A stretch of 64,000 nt of DNA, from the NCBI RefSeq assembly GCF_003788635.1, contig NZ_AYKH01000001.1, positions 62,001 through 126,000 on the forward strand. Direction: 5' to 3'. A program made the translations under genes and the position numbers. The notes beneath the pieces are model-generated. The model had not been told where the DNA came from. It did no database searches and saw only the letters and a list, made by a program, of their open reading frames with translations. Source of the stretch: Salinisphaera orenii subsp. orenii MK-B5. Its GTDB lineage: Bacteria; Pseudomonadota; Gammaproteobacteria; Nevskiales; Salinisphaeraceae. This document shows positions 9,093 through 18,267 of the stretch, one piece after another. The first letter of the stretch is position 1; every line of letters starts with the position of its first letter.

Positions 9093-9857
9093 ATGAGCGT
9101 GACCCTAAAGACGCCCGAGGAACAGGACAAGATGCGCGAAGCCGGCCGCCTGGCCGCGCAGGTGCTCGACATGATCGGCGAGCACGTCCGGCCCGGCGTG
9201 ACCACCGACGAACTCAACACCCGCTGCCACGACTTCATGGTGGACACCCTCGGCACGACCCCGGCGCCGCTGAACTACCACGGTTTCCCGAAATCGATAT
9301 GCACGTCGATCAACCACGTGGTCTGCCACGGCATCCCCGGCGACAAGAAGCTCAAGAAGGGGGACGCACTCAACATCGACATCACCCTGATCAAGGACGG
9401 CTACCACGGCGACTCGTCGCGGATGTTCTTCGCCGGGGAGCCGTCGATCAAGGCCCGGCGACTGTCCGACGTCGCCGAGGCCGCGATGTACGAGGGCATC
9501 GCCGCCGTGCGGCCGGGGGCCACGCTCGGCGACATCGGGGCGGTGATCCAGACCTATGTCGAGGCACAGCGCTGCTCGGTGGTACGCGAATACTGCGGCC
9601 ACGGCATCGGGCTGGGCTTTCACGAGGAACCGCAGGTGCTGCACTACGGCGAGCCCGGGACCGGCCTGCGCCTGGAAGCGGGGATGACCTTCACCATCGA
9701 ACCGATGGTCAATGCCGGCAAGCGCCACGTGAAGGTGCTGCCGGATGGCTGGACCGTGGTCACCAAGGATCACAGCCTGTCCGCGCAGTGGGAGCACACC
9801 GTGCTGGTGACCGCCGACGGCGTGGAGATCCTCACGCCGAGCCAGACGGCCGCCTGA
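9093..9857 (+). CDS. map: Methionine aminopeptidase type I
   Basis: 254 residues, usual length. It removes initiator Met from nascent proteins using two metal ions. The metal-binding set is visible: the two Asp of DALNIDITL and DGYHGD, His of [13 protein letters not shown], Glu of FTIEPM and Glu of [11 protein letters not shown] at 9093 is preceded by AGAAGGA. It is divergent from rpsB, a very common arrangement, and is followed after 1 base by glnD, with which it is probably cotranscribed. Confidence 0.97.
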   Translation: MSVTLKTPEEQDKMREAGRLAAQVLDMIGEHVRPGVTTDELNTRCHDFMVDTLGTTPAPLNYHGFPKSICTSINHVVCHGIPGDKKLKKGDALNIDITLIKDGYHGDSSRMFFAGEPSIKARRLSDVAEAAMYEGIAAVRPGATLGDIGAVIQTYVEAQRCSVVREYCGHGIGLGFHEEPQVLHYGEPGTGLRLEAGMTFTIEPMVNAGKRHVKVLPDGWTVVTKDHSLSAQWEHTVLVTADGVEILTPSQTAA

Positions 9858-9858
9858 G

Positions 9859-12528
9859 GTGACCGACCCGATCGATAGCGCGCCCGACGCCCCGGCCTCG
9901 TCATGGGCCGATTTCCTCGAACGAGCGGGCGCGATTCAGGGACGCGAGATCGCGCCGGCCCGCGACGTCCTCGCCGAGGGCGCACGCCGCATCGAGGCCG
10001 CCTTCGAGGCCGGCGCGCATATCGACAGCCTCGTCACCGCGCGCAGCGAGCTGGTCGACACCGTGCTGGCCGGCGCCTGGGAGACACTCGTCGACACCCC
10101 CGACGCCTGCCTGGTCGCGGTGGGCGGCTACGGCCGCGGCGAGCTGCTGCCGCATTCGGACATCGATCTGCTGATCCTCTATCGCGACGGCCAGCTCGAC
10201 GACATCGGCCCCGCGCTGGAAGCGTTTCTGATGCACCTATGGGACATCGGGCTGGAGATCGGCCACAGCGTGCGCTCGCCGGTCGAATGCGCCGAACGCG
10301 CCACCGACGACATCACCATCATGACCAACCTGATGGAGTCGCGCGCGCTCGCCGGGGACCTGTCGCTGTTCGCCGCCATGCGGGCGGCGACCTCGGCCGA
10401 GCACATCTGGCCCTCGGCCGAGTTCTTCAAGGCCAAGGTGGAAGAACAGCAGACCCGTCATGCCCGCTACGACGAGACCGCCTACAAGCTGGAACCCAAC
10501 GTCAAGGAATCGCCCGGCGGACTGCGCGACATCCAGACGATCGCCTGGGTCGCCAAGCGCCAGTTCGCCACCGACACCCTCGACGGGCTGGTGGACTACG
10601 GCTTTCTGAGCGCGCGGGAGTTCACCGAGCTCAAGCGTGGCCAGGCGTTCCTGTGGCGGGTCCGCTTCGCGCTGCACACCCTGACCGGTCGCGCCGAGGA
10701 CCGGCTGCTGTTCGATCACCAGATCCAGATCGCCCAGATGCTCGGCTACAGCGACGCCGAGAACACGCTGGCGGTCGAGCAGTTCATGCAGCGTTATTAC
10801 CGCAATATCAAGGCGCTGTCCGCACTCAATGATATTCTGCTTCAACTGTTTTCGGAAGCGATTCTGCATCCGCACCAGACCGAGCGCCCGCGTCCGATCA
10901 ACGAGCGCTTCCAGGCCCGTCACGGCTTCATCGAGGTGACCGCGGACGACGTTTTCATCGAGAGCCCGAGCGCGCTGCTCGAAATCTTCTATCTCATGCA
11001 GACCCGGCCGCGTCTGACCGGCATCCGGGCACACACCCTGCGCCTGATGCGACGCGACCGCCATCTGATCGACGAAAACTTCCGCAGCTCAATCCATTGC
11101 CGGCGTCTTTTCACCGAGATTCTGCGCCAGCGCAGCGGTGTGACGCGCGCGCTGCGGCGCATGAACCGCTACGGCGTGCTCGGGCGCTATCTGCCGAACT
11201 TCGGCCGCATCATCGGCCGCATGCAGTACGACCTGTTCCACACGCTCACGGTCGACGAGCACACGCTGTTCGTGATCCGCAATCTGCGCCGCCTGGCATT
11301 GCCGCGCTTCGACCACGAACTGCCGTTCGCCAGCGAACTGATGCAGACGCTCAACAAGCCCCAGATCCTGCTGATCGCGGGGCTCATGCACGACATCGCC
11401 AAGGGGCGCGGCGGCGATCATTCGGTACTCGGCGAGCGCGACGCCCGGGAATTCTGCACAAACCACGGCCTGTCCTCGGACGACACGGATCTCGTCTGCT
11501 GGCTGGTGCGCCAGCATCTGCTGATGTCGATGACCGCCCAGCGGCGCGACATCAACGACGTGACCGTCGTCAACGAGTTCGCGCGCGAGGTCGGCAGCCG
11601 GGCCCGGCTGGACCGCCTGTTCCTGCTGACGGTCTGCGACATCCGGGCGACCAATCCCAGCCTCTGGAACTCCTGGAAGGAAAGCCTGCTCGTCGATCTG
11701 TACACCAGCACGCGACGCGCGCTCGAGCGCGGTCTGGACGATCCGCTGGACGAAGACGAGCTGATCGCCGAAACGCGCAGTGCCGCCGCCGCCCTGCTCA
11801 CCCGTACCAAGGTCAACACGCCGCGTTTCAAGGCCGTCTGGGAACGCTTCGAGCCGGATTACTTCCTGCGCCACAGCCCCGAGGAGATCGCGCGCCAGAC
11901 GCGCGCCATCGTCAGCCACGAGGGCCGCGACGGACCGCTGGTGTCGCTGACCTACATCGAGGATCAGGGCACGACCCTGTTCGTCTACACGCGCGACCGC
12001 GACTATCTGTTCGGCGTGACCACGGGGGTGCTCGCCCAGCTCGGCCTGTCGATTCTCGACGCGCGCATCAATTCGACGCGCGACGACTACACGCTGGACA
12101 CTTATGTCGTCTGCGACGAGAACGGCGAGTCGATCACGGAGGAGTATCAACGCTACGAGGTCGAACAGGCGCTGATCGACGCCATCGCCGACCCGGCGGT
12201 GCAGCACATCGACGTGACCCGGCGCGCCTCGCGTCGCAGCCGCTATTTCAATGTGCCGACCCAGATCTACTTCAGCGAAGCGACCGAACGCGACTGCACG
12301 ATCGTGGAGATCATCACCGCCGACCGCCCCGGCCTGCTCTCCGAAATCGGCGATGTATTCCGCGAGTCCGGCATCCTGCTCGAAACCGCGAAGATCGCCA
12401 CCATCGGCGAACGGGCCGAGGATATCTTCTTCGTCACCGATCACGACCATCAACCGCTGCGCAATCGCGCCCGGCTGCTCCAACTGCGCCAGACGCTGAC
12501 CGCCGAACTCGACAAGACCGGCCCATGA
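9859..12528 (+). CDS. glnD: Bifunctional PII uridylyltransferase / uridylyl-removing enzyme GlnD
   Basis: 889 residues. This nitrogen sensor uridylylates PII proteins at low glutamine and deuridylylates them at high glutamine. Domain order: nucleotidyltransferase with GGYGRGELLPHSDIDLL (about 92-112), a helical GlnE-type linker, an HD hydrolase domain with HDIAKGRGGDHS (about 513-524), and two ACT domains at the C-terminus (about 705-780 and 815-885). A GTG start is used, 1 base after the map stop. The stop overlaps the dapC ATG by 4 bases, linking nitrogen sensing to the diaminopimelate genes. Confidence 0.97.
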   Translation: MTDPIDSAPDAPASSWADFLERAGAIQGREIAPARDVLAEGARRIEAAFEAGAHIDSLVTARSELVDTVLAGAWETLVDTPDACLVAVGGYGRGELLPHSDIDLLILYRDGQLDDIGPALEAFLMHLWDIGLEIGHSVRSPVECAERATDDITIMTNLMESRALAGDLSLFAAMRAATSAEHIWPSAEFFKAKVEEQQTRHARYDETAYKLEPNVKESPGGLRDIQTIAWVAKRQFATDTLDGLVDYGFLSAREFTELKRGQAFLWRVRFALHTLTGRAEDRLLFDHQIQIAQMLGYSDAENTLAVEQFMQRYYRNIKALSALNDILLQLFSEAILHPHQTERPRPINERFQARHGFIEVTADDVFIESPSALLEIFYLMQTRPRLTGIRAHTLRLMRRDRHLIDENFRSSIHCRRLFTEILRQRSGVTRALRRMNRYGVLGRYLPNFGRIIGRMQYDLFHTLTVDEHTLFVIRNLRRLALPRFDHELPFASELMQTLNKPQILLIAGLMHDIAKGRGGDHSVLGERDAREFCTNHGLSSDDTDLVCWLVRQHLLMSMTAQRRDINDVTVVNEFAREVGSRARLDRLFLLTVCDIRATNPSLWNSWKESLLVDLYTSTRRALERGLDDPLDEDELIAETRSAAAALLTRTKVNTPRFKAVWERFEPDYFLRHSPEEIARQTRAIVSHEGRDGPLVSLTYIEDQGTTLFVYTRDRDYLFGVTTGVLAQLGLSILDARINSTRDDYTLDTYVVCDENGESITEEYQRYEVEQALIDAIADPAVQHIDVTRRASRRSRYFNVPTQIYFSEATERDCTIVEIITADRPGLLSEIGDVFRESGILLETAKIATIGERAEDIFFVTDHDHQPLRNRARLLQLRQTLTAELDKTGP

Positions 12529-13733
12529 ATCCCCGACTCGACGCCCTCCAGCCCTATCCCTTCGAAAAACTCGCGCGACTGGTCGCCGATGTCACCCCCA
12601 ACCCGGACCGATCACCCATTTCGCTGGCCATCGGTGAGCCCCAGCACCCGCCGGCGGCCTGCGCGCGCACCGCGCTGGTCGAGCATCTCGATGGCATCGC
12701 GCATTATCCCCCGACCCGCGGCGGGCCGGCGCTGCGCGAAGCGATTAGCGATTGGCTGATAAATCGCTTCAATGTTCCAGCGCAATGGATTGATCCCGAA
12801 CGACATATACTGCCAGCGGCGGGCACCCGCGAGGCGCTTTTTTCGTTCGCTCAGGCGCTCATCGACGACCGCGCCAGCCCGACCCCGCGGGTGGCGATGC
12901 CGAACCCGGGCTATCAGATCTACGAGGGCGCCGCTCTGCTGGCTGGCGCCCAGCCACTCTACCTGCCCTGCCTGCCCGAGACGGGCTTTCTGGCCGATCT
13001 CGACGCGCCGTCCGCCGCCGACTGGGACCGGGTTCAGCTGCTGTATCTGTGCTCGCCGGGCAACCCCACCGGGGCGGTCGCCGACCTCGACTATTTCAAG
13101 CAGGCGCTGGCGCTGGCCGATCGACACGACTTCGTGATCGCCTCCGACGAGTGCTACAGCGAGATCTATCCGGACGAGAGCGCGCCGCCACCGGGCCTGC
13201 TGCAGGCCGCGGCGGAAACCGGGCGCGACGATTTTTCGCGCTGCGTCGTCTTTCACAGCCTGTCCAAGCGCTCCAATCTGCCGGGCCTGCGGTCCGGCTT
13301 CGTCGCCGGCGACGCACGCGTGCTCGCCGATTTCGTGCGCTATCGCACCTACCACGGCGCGACCCTCGGGGCCCACGTCCAGGCCGCGAGCATCGCCGCC
13401 TGGCGCGACGAGGCCCACGTGCGCGCCAACCGCGACCGCTATCGCGAGAAATACGACGCCGTGATGCCGCGTCTCGCGCCGTTCTGCGACGTCGCGCGGC
13501 CCGCCGGCGCCTTCTATCTCTGGCCGGCCTTCGACGCCGACGACGAGGCACTCACGGTGGCCGCGCTACGCGACGAGAATCTGCGCGTGGTGCCGGGTCG
13601 CTATCTTGCGCGCGAGGTCAATGGCGTGAATCCCGGGCGCGGCCGCCTGCGCCTGTCGCTGGTGGCCGATACCGGAGGCTGCGTCGAGGCAGTGGAGCGG
13701 CTGGCGCGCGTCTGCGAGGCGCGGACGCTCTAG
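12525..13733 (+). CDS. dapC: N-succinyldiaminopimelate aminotransferase DapC
   Basis: 402-residue fold-type I PLP aminotransferase. The PLP lysine is in SLSKRSNLPGLRSGF, and CSPGNPTG and SDECYSEIY match the class I/II family. It transaminates N-succinyl-2-amino-6-ketopimelate in the succinylase branch of lysine and peptidoglycan diaminopimelate synthesis. The assignment from the broad family rests on context: it overlaps glnD by ATGA and precedes dapD and dapE, as in Pseudomonas. Confidence 0.93.
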   Translation: MNPRLDALQPYPFEKLARLVADVTPNPDRSPISLAIGEPQHPPAACARTALVEHLDGIAHYPPTRGGPALREAISDWLINRFNVPAQWIDPERHILPAAGTREALFSFAQALIDDRASPTPRVAMPNPGYQIYEGAALLAGAQPLYLPCLPETGFLADLDAPSAADWDRVQLLYLCSPGNPTGAVADLDYFKQALALADRHDFVIASDECYSEIYPDESAPPPGLLQAAAETGRDDFSRCVVFHSLSKRSNLPGLRSGFVAGDARVLADFVRYRTYHGATLGAHVQAASIAAWRDEAHVRANRDRYREKYDAVMPRLAPFCDVARPAGAFYLWPAFDADDEALTVAALRDENLRVVPGRYLAREVNGVNPGRGRLRLSLVADTGGCVEAVERLARVCEARTL

Positions 13734-13810
13734 GTTAGACTTCGCAGCCCGACAAGGCCGAGCCATGCACGACCCGCATCGGGGCCACCGATGCGCCGAA
13801 GGGAGAGATC

Positions 13811-14635
13811 ATGACCGACACCCAGAAGATCATCGAGGACGCATTCGACAACCGCGATGCGATCTCGCCGGATTCCGCCGACGACAGCGTGCGCAGTGCC
13901 GTACAGGACGCGCTCGACCGGCTCGACGCCGGGCAGGCACGCGTGGCCGAGCCCCGGGGTGACGGCTGGGTCGTCAACGAATGGCTGAAGAAGGCGGTGC
14001 TGCTGTCATTCCGTCTCCGGGATAACCAGCCGATCGAAGGCGCGCACACCCGCTATTTCGACAAGGTCCCGGCCAAGTACGCCGACTTCGATGCCGCGGA
14101 CTTCCAGCAGCAGGGCGCGCGCATCGTCCCGCCGGCGATGGTGCGCCGCGGCGCTCACATCGCCCCCAACGCCGTGATCATGCCCAGCTACGTCAATATC
14201 GGCGCCTATGTCGGCCGCGGCACGATGGTCGACACCTGGGCGACGGTGGGCTCCTGCGCCCAGGTCGGCGACAACGTGCATCTGTCCGGCGGCGCCGGGC
14301 TCGGCGGCGTGCTGGAGCCGCTGCAGGCCGCCCCGACCATCATCGAGGACGACTGCTTCATCGGCGCCCGTTCGGAGATCGTCGAGGGCGTGCGCATCGG
14401 CCGCGGCTCGGTGATCTCCATGGGCGTGTTCATCGGCGCGTCAACGCCCATTTACGATCGTGAGGCCGACGAGATCGTGCGCGGCGAAGTGCCGGCCGGG
14501 TCGGTGGTGGTCGCCGGCAGCCTGCCGCGCGACAACGGCCGCTACAGCATCAACGCGGCGATCATCGTCAAGAAGGTCGACGAGAGCACGCGCGCCAAGG
14601 TCGGCATCAACGAGCTGCTGCGCAGCGCCGAATAA
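13811..14635 (+). CDS. dapD: Tetrahydrodipicolinate N-succinyltransferase DapD
   Basis: 274 residues, standard length. The N-terminal helical domain is followed by a left-handed beta-helix of hexapeptide repeats (about residues 105-235, e.g. [20 protein letters not shown]). It uses succinyl-CoA to succinylate tetrahydrodipicolinate before DapC and DapE act. The start ATG is preceded by AAGGGAGAG. A 77-base gap separates it from dapC, so an internal promoter is possible, though none is obvious. Confidence 0.97.
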   Translation: MTDTQKIIEDAFDNRDAISPDSADDSVRSAVQDALDRLDAGQARVAEPRGDGWVVNEWLKKAVLLSFRLRDNQPIEGAHTRYFDKVPAKYADFDAADFQQQGARIVPPAMVRRGAHIAPNAVIMPSYVNIGAYVGRGTMVDTWATVGSCAQVGDNVHLSGGAGLGGVLEPLQAAPTIIEDDCFIGARSEIVEGVRIGRGSVISMGVFIGASTPIYDREADEIVRGEVPAGSVVVAGSLPRDNGRYSINAAIIVKKVDESTRAKVGINELLRSAE

Positions 14636-14651
14636 CGCGGCGGGGTCCACG

Positions 14652-15002
14652 ATGATCCACCTCTACGGCATCGATAGCTGCGACACCTGCCGCAAGGCCC
14701 GGCAGTGGCTGGCCACGGCCGGCATCGACCACAGCTGGACCGACCTGCGCCGCGACGGTGTCGATCGCACGCGCCTGGAGCGTTGGCGCGCGGCCCTGGG
14801 CGACAATGCGCTGATCAACCGTCGCAGCAAGACTTGGCGGGACTTCGACGCGGACATGCGCGCACGCGCTGAAGCCGATCCCGTGCCGGTCCTGCTTGAG
14901 CATCCGACGCTGATCAAGCGGCCGATTCTGGAGACCGCCACGGACACCCTCGCGGGCTTTTCCGCGGCGCGCTACGAGGCCGCGCTCGCCGGCGCCGACT
15001 GA
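14652..15002 (+). CDS. ArsC/Spx-like thioredoxin-fold protein (YffB type)
   Basis: 116 residues with N-terminal YGIDSCDTCRKARQWL and a C-terminal LIKRPIL segment, as in the ArsC-like YffB family. Reductase activity on arsenate is not established for YffB proteins and is not assumed here. The gene lies between dapD and dapE, a conserved position in gammaproteobacteria (annotated arsC or yffB there), spaced 16 bases from dapD and 1 base from dapE. It has an extra Cys (CDTC) compared with the single Cys of true ArsC, hinting at a redox role. Confidence 0.88.
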   Translation: MIHLYGIDSCDTCRKARQWLATAGIDHSWTDLRRDGVDRTRLERWRAALGDNALINRRSKTWRDFDADMRARAEADPVPVLLEHPTLIKRPILETATDTLAGFSAARYEAALAGAD

Positions 15003-15003
15003 C

Positions 15004-16140
15004 ATGGCGGAGGCGGCACTCGAACTGGCCCGGGCGCTGATCGCGCGCGCCTCGGTCACGCCGGACGATGCCGGCTGCCAGGCGCTGATCGCCGAGCGCC
15101 TGGCCGCCGCCGGTTTCGAGATCCATCACCTTCGCTTCGGCGAAGTCGACAACCTCTGGGCCGTGGCCGGCGACAGCGGGCCGCTGCTGTGCTTTGCCGG
15201 GCACACCGATGTTGTGCCCCCGGGGCCTGTCGAGGATTGGCATCACGAGCCCTTCTCCGCAGAGCTCGCCGACGGCTGGCTCTACGGCCGCGGCGCGGCG
15301 GACATGAAATCCAGCGTCGCGGCGATGGTCTGCGCCTCGGAGCGTTTCCGCGCGGCCCATCCCGACCACGCCGGTCGGCTGGGGTTTCTCATCACCAGCG
15401 ACGAGGAAGGCCCCGCCGTCGACGGCACCCGGGCCGTGGTCGACTGGCTCGCCGAGCGCGATATCGCCATCGACTACTGCGTGGTGGGTGAACCCTCCAG
15501 CACCGCCGCACTCGGCGACACGCTGCGCAACGGCCGCCGTGGCAGCCTCAACGGCCATGTGCGGGTGCGTGGCCGGCAGGGCCACGTGGCCTATCCGGAC
15601 AGCGCCGACAACGCCCTGCACCGGCTTGTTGGGCTACTCGCCGACCTCGGCGCCCAGCATTGGGACGACGGCGACGATTTCTTTCCCCCGACTTCTTTTC
15701 AGGTCTCCAACATCCGGGCCGGCACCGGCGCGGAAAACGTGATCCCCGGCACGGCGGAGGCCCGTTTCAACTGGCGCTTCAATCCCTGCCAGGACGAAGC
15801 CGGCCTGCGAGCGCGGGTGGAACGTCTAGCCGAGGCGCACGGCATCGACACCGACGCCTTCGAATGGCGGCTGTCCGGGCATCCGTTCGTCACCCGCCCC
15901 GGCGCGCTGATCGACGCCACCCGGGCCGCCGTCGCGGAGGTCTGCGGCACGGCGCCCGCGCTGTCGACCGGCGGCGGGACGTCCGACGGGCGCTTCATCG
16001 CCCCGACCGGCGCCGAGGTGATCGAGCTCGGTCCGCTCAACGCCACCATTCACCAGGTCAACGAACACATCGCCGCCGCCGACGTGGCCCGCCTCAGCGA
16101 CATCTACGAACGCATCGCGGCCCGCCTGCTCGGCGGCTGA
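15004..16140 (+). CDS. dapE: Succinyl-diaminopimelate desuccinylase DapE
   Basis: 378-residue M20 metallohydrolase. The metal ligands are visible in CFAGHTDVVPPG (His), GRGAADMKSS (Asp) and TSDEEGPAVDGT (Glu pair), with a late STGGGTSDGRF and NATIHQVNE motif. It releases succinate to give LL-diaminopimelate. It is the last gene of the map-glnD-dapC-dapD-yffB-dapE string and converges on the patatin gene after 31 bases. Length and motifs are normal. Confidence 0.96.
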   Translation: MAEAALELARALIARASVTPDDAGCQALIAERLAAAGFEIHHLRFGEVDNLWAVAGDSGPLLCFAGHTDVVPPGPVEDWHHEPFSAELADGWLYGRGAADMKSSVAAMVCASERFRAAHPDHAGRLGFLITSDEEGPAVDGTRAVVDWLAERDIAIDYCVVGEPSSTAALGDTLRNGRRGSLNGHVRVRGRQGHVAYPDSADNALHRLVGLLADLGAQHWDDGDDFFPPTSFQVSNIRAGTGAENVIPGTAEARFNWRFNPCQDEAGLRARVERLAEAHGIDTDAFEWRLSGHPFVTRPGALIDATRAAVAEVCGTAPALSTGGGTSDGRFIAPTGAEVIELGPLNATIHQVNEHIAAADVARLSDIYERIAARLLGG

Positions 16141-16171
16141 CGGCCGCGGGCGCGACGGCGTCCGCCGCCGC

Positions 16172-17998
16172 TCAGCGCTGATCGCTGCGGTTGCCCAGCA
16201 CGCGTTCGCGCACCGGCTCGTCGCGGTCGGCGAGCCACTCGTCCAGCATTTGATCGGCGTGGTGATAGGCGCGATAGACGACCTCGTCCATTTCGTCCCA
16301 GTCGAACATGCTCACGTCGCTGACCGGCATGTGCAGGACCAGATCAGCCCGCGAGTCGATATCCCGGCTTTCGCGCTCGCTGGTCAGCGTCGCGGTGTGG
16401 AACAGGATCTTGAACATGTTCAGATGCCGGGCCGCCGCGCCGACCGACAGCAGCGACGTGGTCTGCGCATCCTCGGCGGTGTCGACGCGCAGATTCGGCT
16501 CCCGGCTGACGTCGGAGACGATGATGCGACCCCGGCCGAAGGCGGCCATCGGCTCGAACGGGATCGCACTCAACAGGCCGCCGTCGACCAACAGATCCCC
16601 CTGATGCACGATCGGCGGCGCGATTCCGGGCACCGCCATGCTCGCCCCGACCCAGGTCGCGAGCGCGCCGCTGTCGTGCACCATGGGCGTGCCCCGCGTC
16701 AGATTGGTGCTCAGGCAGTAGAACGGGATGTCGAGATCCTCGATACGGCGCTCGCCGAACAGGACCCGCAGCTGTCGGTGGAACTTCTGCGCGCTGATCA
16801 GCGAGATTCTCGACAGCGAGTAGTCGTTGAGAAACTTGCCGGTGACGAACGTCGCGCGCAGCCGGGCCAGCAGCTCGTGCGCGTCGTAGCCCATGGCCAC
16901 CAGCGCGGCGACCATCGCCCCCATGCTCGTGCCGCCGACGGCATCGATGGGAATGCCGCGCTCCTGCAGTGCGCGCACAAGCCCCACGTGGGCGAAACCG
17001 CGAGCCCCGCCGCCGCCCAGCACGAGACAGACCCCGCGCCCGGAGACGAGCCGTGCCAGCCGCGCGATATCGCGCGGCGGCAGCGTGCGTTCGACGCGGT
17101 GATGGATGTCCGCGCCGACACGTTCGCGCCATGCAAGCCCGGAATAGCGCGCATCGCCGTCGTGCAATAGTGCGAGTTCGCGCGGCGCCCTTAGATTCTG
17201 CTCACCGAGCCAGGCCAGATTGCGCGAGACGAACGGGCGCTGGTCGGCGCTGGCCACCACGAGAATACGATCGGCCTGACGCAGGCAGCGCCGCGTCCAG
17301 GCGTCGGGCGCGGCGCTGCCCTGATAGACCAGATAGCGATAGCGATCCTCGAGCTGAGTGAGCCAGCCGGTGAGACGGCGGTGACGGTCACCGCCGCCGA
17401 AATCGGTCGCGGCCATGCCCTCGCCCAGCGCCTGCTCCACCCGCGCGACGTCCAGGCGCAGGGTGGCGGCGACCCGCCCGAGCTCCGCGGACAGCGCGTG
17501 CGCGAACGCCGCCACATCGACGCCCGGATGGGCCGGTACCACGGCGTAGGTGCGGGTACTGCGCACGCTCTCGCGTTCGGGTGCCGGCGTGACCGCACGC
17601 AGGCGGGCCACCACCAGCCGGGTGACCTGAAGCATGGCCGTGGGATGTCGCACGACGAGGTCGTCGAACACCTCGCGCGAGAGGCGAATCATCGCGGTGT
17701 CGCGCAGGGCGTAGGCGTCCGCGGTGTGGCGCTCGGCCGTCACCAGCGTGATCTCGCCGACAGTGTCGCCGGCACCGACCTCGCCGAGCATCAGCGGCGG
17801 GCCGTCGGCGTTCGTGCCGACCACGCGAATGCGCCCGTTGACGATCAGATAGAGCGCGTCGCTGGGCTGGCCGACACGAAACAGGTATTCACCGCCGCCG
17901 ATCTCGATCCATTCCGCGCGGGCCGCCGCCGCGCGCAGGGCACGCCGGTCGAGATCACGGAACAGCGCGTTGGCTTTCAGCGCTGCCTGTATATCCAT
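16172..17998 (-). CDS. Patatin-like phospholipase with cyclic-nucleotide-binding-type sensor domain (NTE/RssA family)
   Basis: 608 residues. A cNMP-binding-like beta-roll occupies residues 1-130. A degenerate Rossmann-like middle region (about 150-310, with PWTRRCLRQAD-like DAWTRRCLRQADRIL) follows, and then a patatin domain (about 315-490). Patatin residues are intact: oxyanion loop GGGGARG near 323-329, nucleophile serine in GTSMG near 357, and the catalytic Asp in VDGG near 473. The architecture matches bacterial homologues of neuropathy target esterase, which hydrolyse lysophospholipids. No transmembrane helix is evident. It is monocistronic; a TAGAAT box lies only 6 bases before the ATG. 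Confidence 0.92.
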   Translation of the reverse strand: MDIQAALKANALFRDLDRRALRAAAARAEWIEIGGGEYLFRVGQPSDALYLIVNGRIRVVGTNADGPPLMLGEVGAGDTVGEITLVTAERHTADAYALRDTAMIRLSREVFDDLVVRHPTAMLQVTRLVVARLRAVTPAPERESVRSTRTYAVVPAHPGVDVAAFAHALSAELGRVAATLRLDVARVEQALGEGMAATDFGGGDRHRRLTGWLTQLEDRYRYLVYQGSAAPDAWTRRCLRQADRILVVASADQRPFVSRNLAWLGEQNLRAPRELALLHDGDARYSGLAWRERVGADIHHRVERTLPPRDIARLARLVSGRGVCLVLGGGGARGFAHVGLVRALQERGIPIDAVGGTSMGAMVAALVAMGYDAHELLARLRATFVTGKFLNDYSLSRISLISAQKFHRQLRVLFGERRIEDLDIPFYCLSTNLTRGTPMVHDSGALATWVGASMAVPGIAPPIVHQGDLLVDGGLLSAIPFEPMAAFGRGRIIVSDVSREPNLRVDTAEDAQTTSLLSVGAAARHLNMFKILFHTATLTSERESRDIDSRADLVLHMPVSDVSMFDWDEMDEVVYRAYHHADQMLDEWLADRDEPVRERVLGNRSDQR

Positions 17999-18004
17999 GC
18001 GGCC

Positions 18005-18010
18005 ATTCTA
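18005..18010 (-). promoter_or_regulatory. -10 box immediately before the patatin gene (leaderless candidate)
   Basis: Minus strand TAGAAT ends 6 bases before the ATG at 17998, so transcription would begin at or next to the A of the start codon. No Shine-Dalgarno sequence is present. The -35 is weak. The rest of 18011-18220 shows no gene. Confidence 0.45.
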
Positions 18011-18220
18011 GAGCCTGTGGCCGGGTTGCGCGCGGCACGCATTGCAGCTCGGGGCCATGACACGCGGTCGGGCATTGAAGCGCACGCCAGCGATTCGGCA
18101 GACCGGCCCGACACAACCCGCGCCCGGCCGCGCTTCACGTCGTCGTAAGCGGCGCGGCCGATGCCGCGCTCCGGGCCGGCATACGCCCCGTGCCGCGGAA
18201 GAGCGAATTGCGCCGGATAC

Positions 18221-18246
18221 AAAAACCCGGGCGAACCCGGGCTTTT
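18221..18246 (-). terminator. Rho-independent terminator after the class I aldolase
   Basis: On the minus strand AAAAGCCCGGG, loop TTCG, CCCGGGTTTTT forms a hairpin with a T-run 22 bases past the aldolase stop. Confidence 0.88.
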
Positions 18247-18267
18247 CGACGCGCCTCGTGCGGGGTT

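Noticed and set aside
11097-12524. Upstream extension of the dapC frame within glnD
   Set aside because: dapC begins at the ATGA overlap with glnD; the Arg/Ala-rich upstream part is glnD in another frame.
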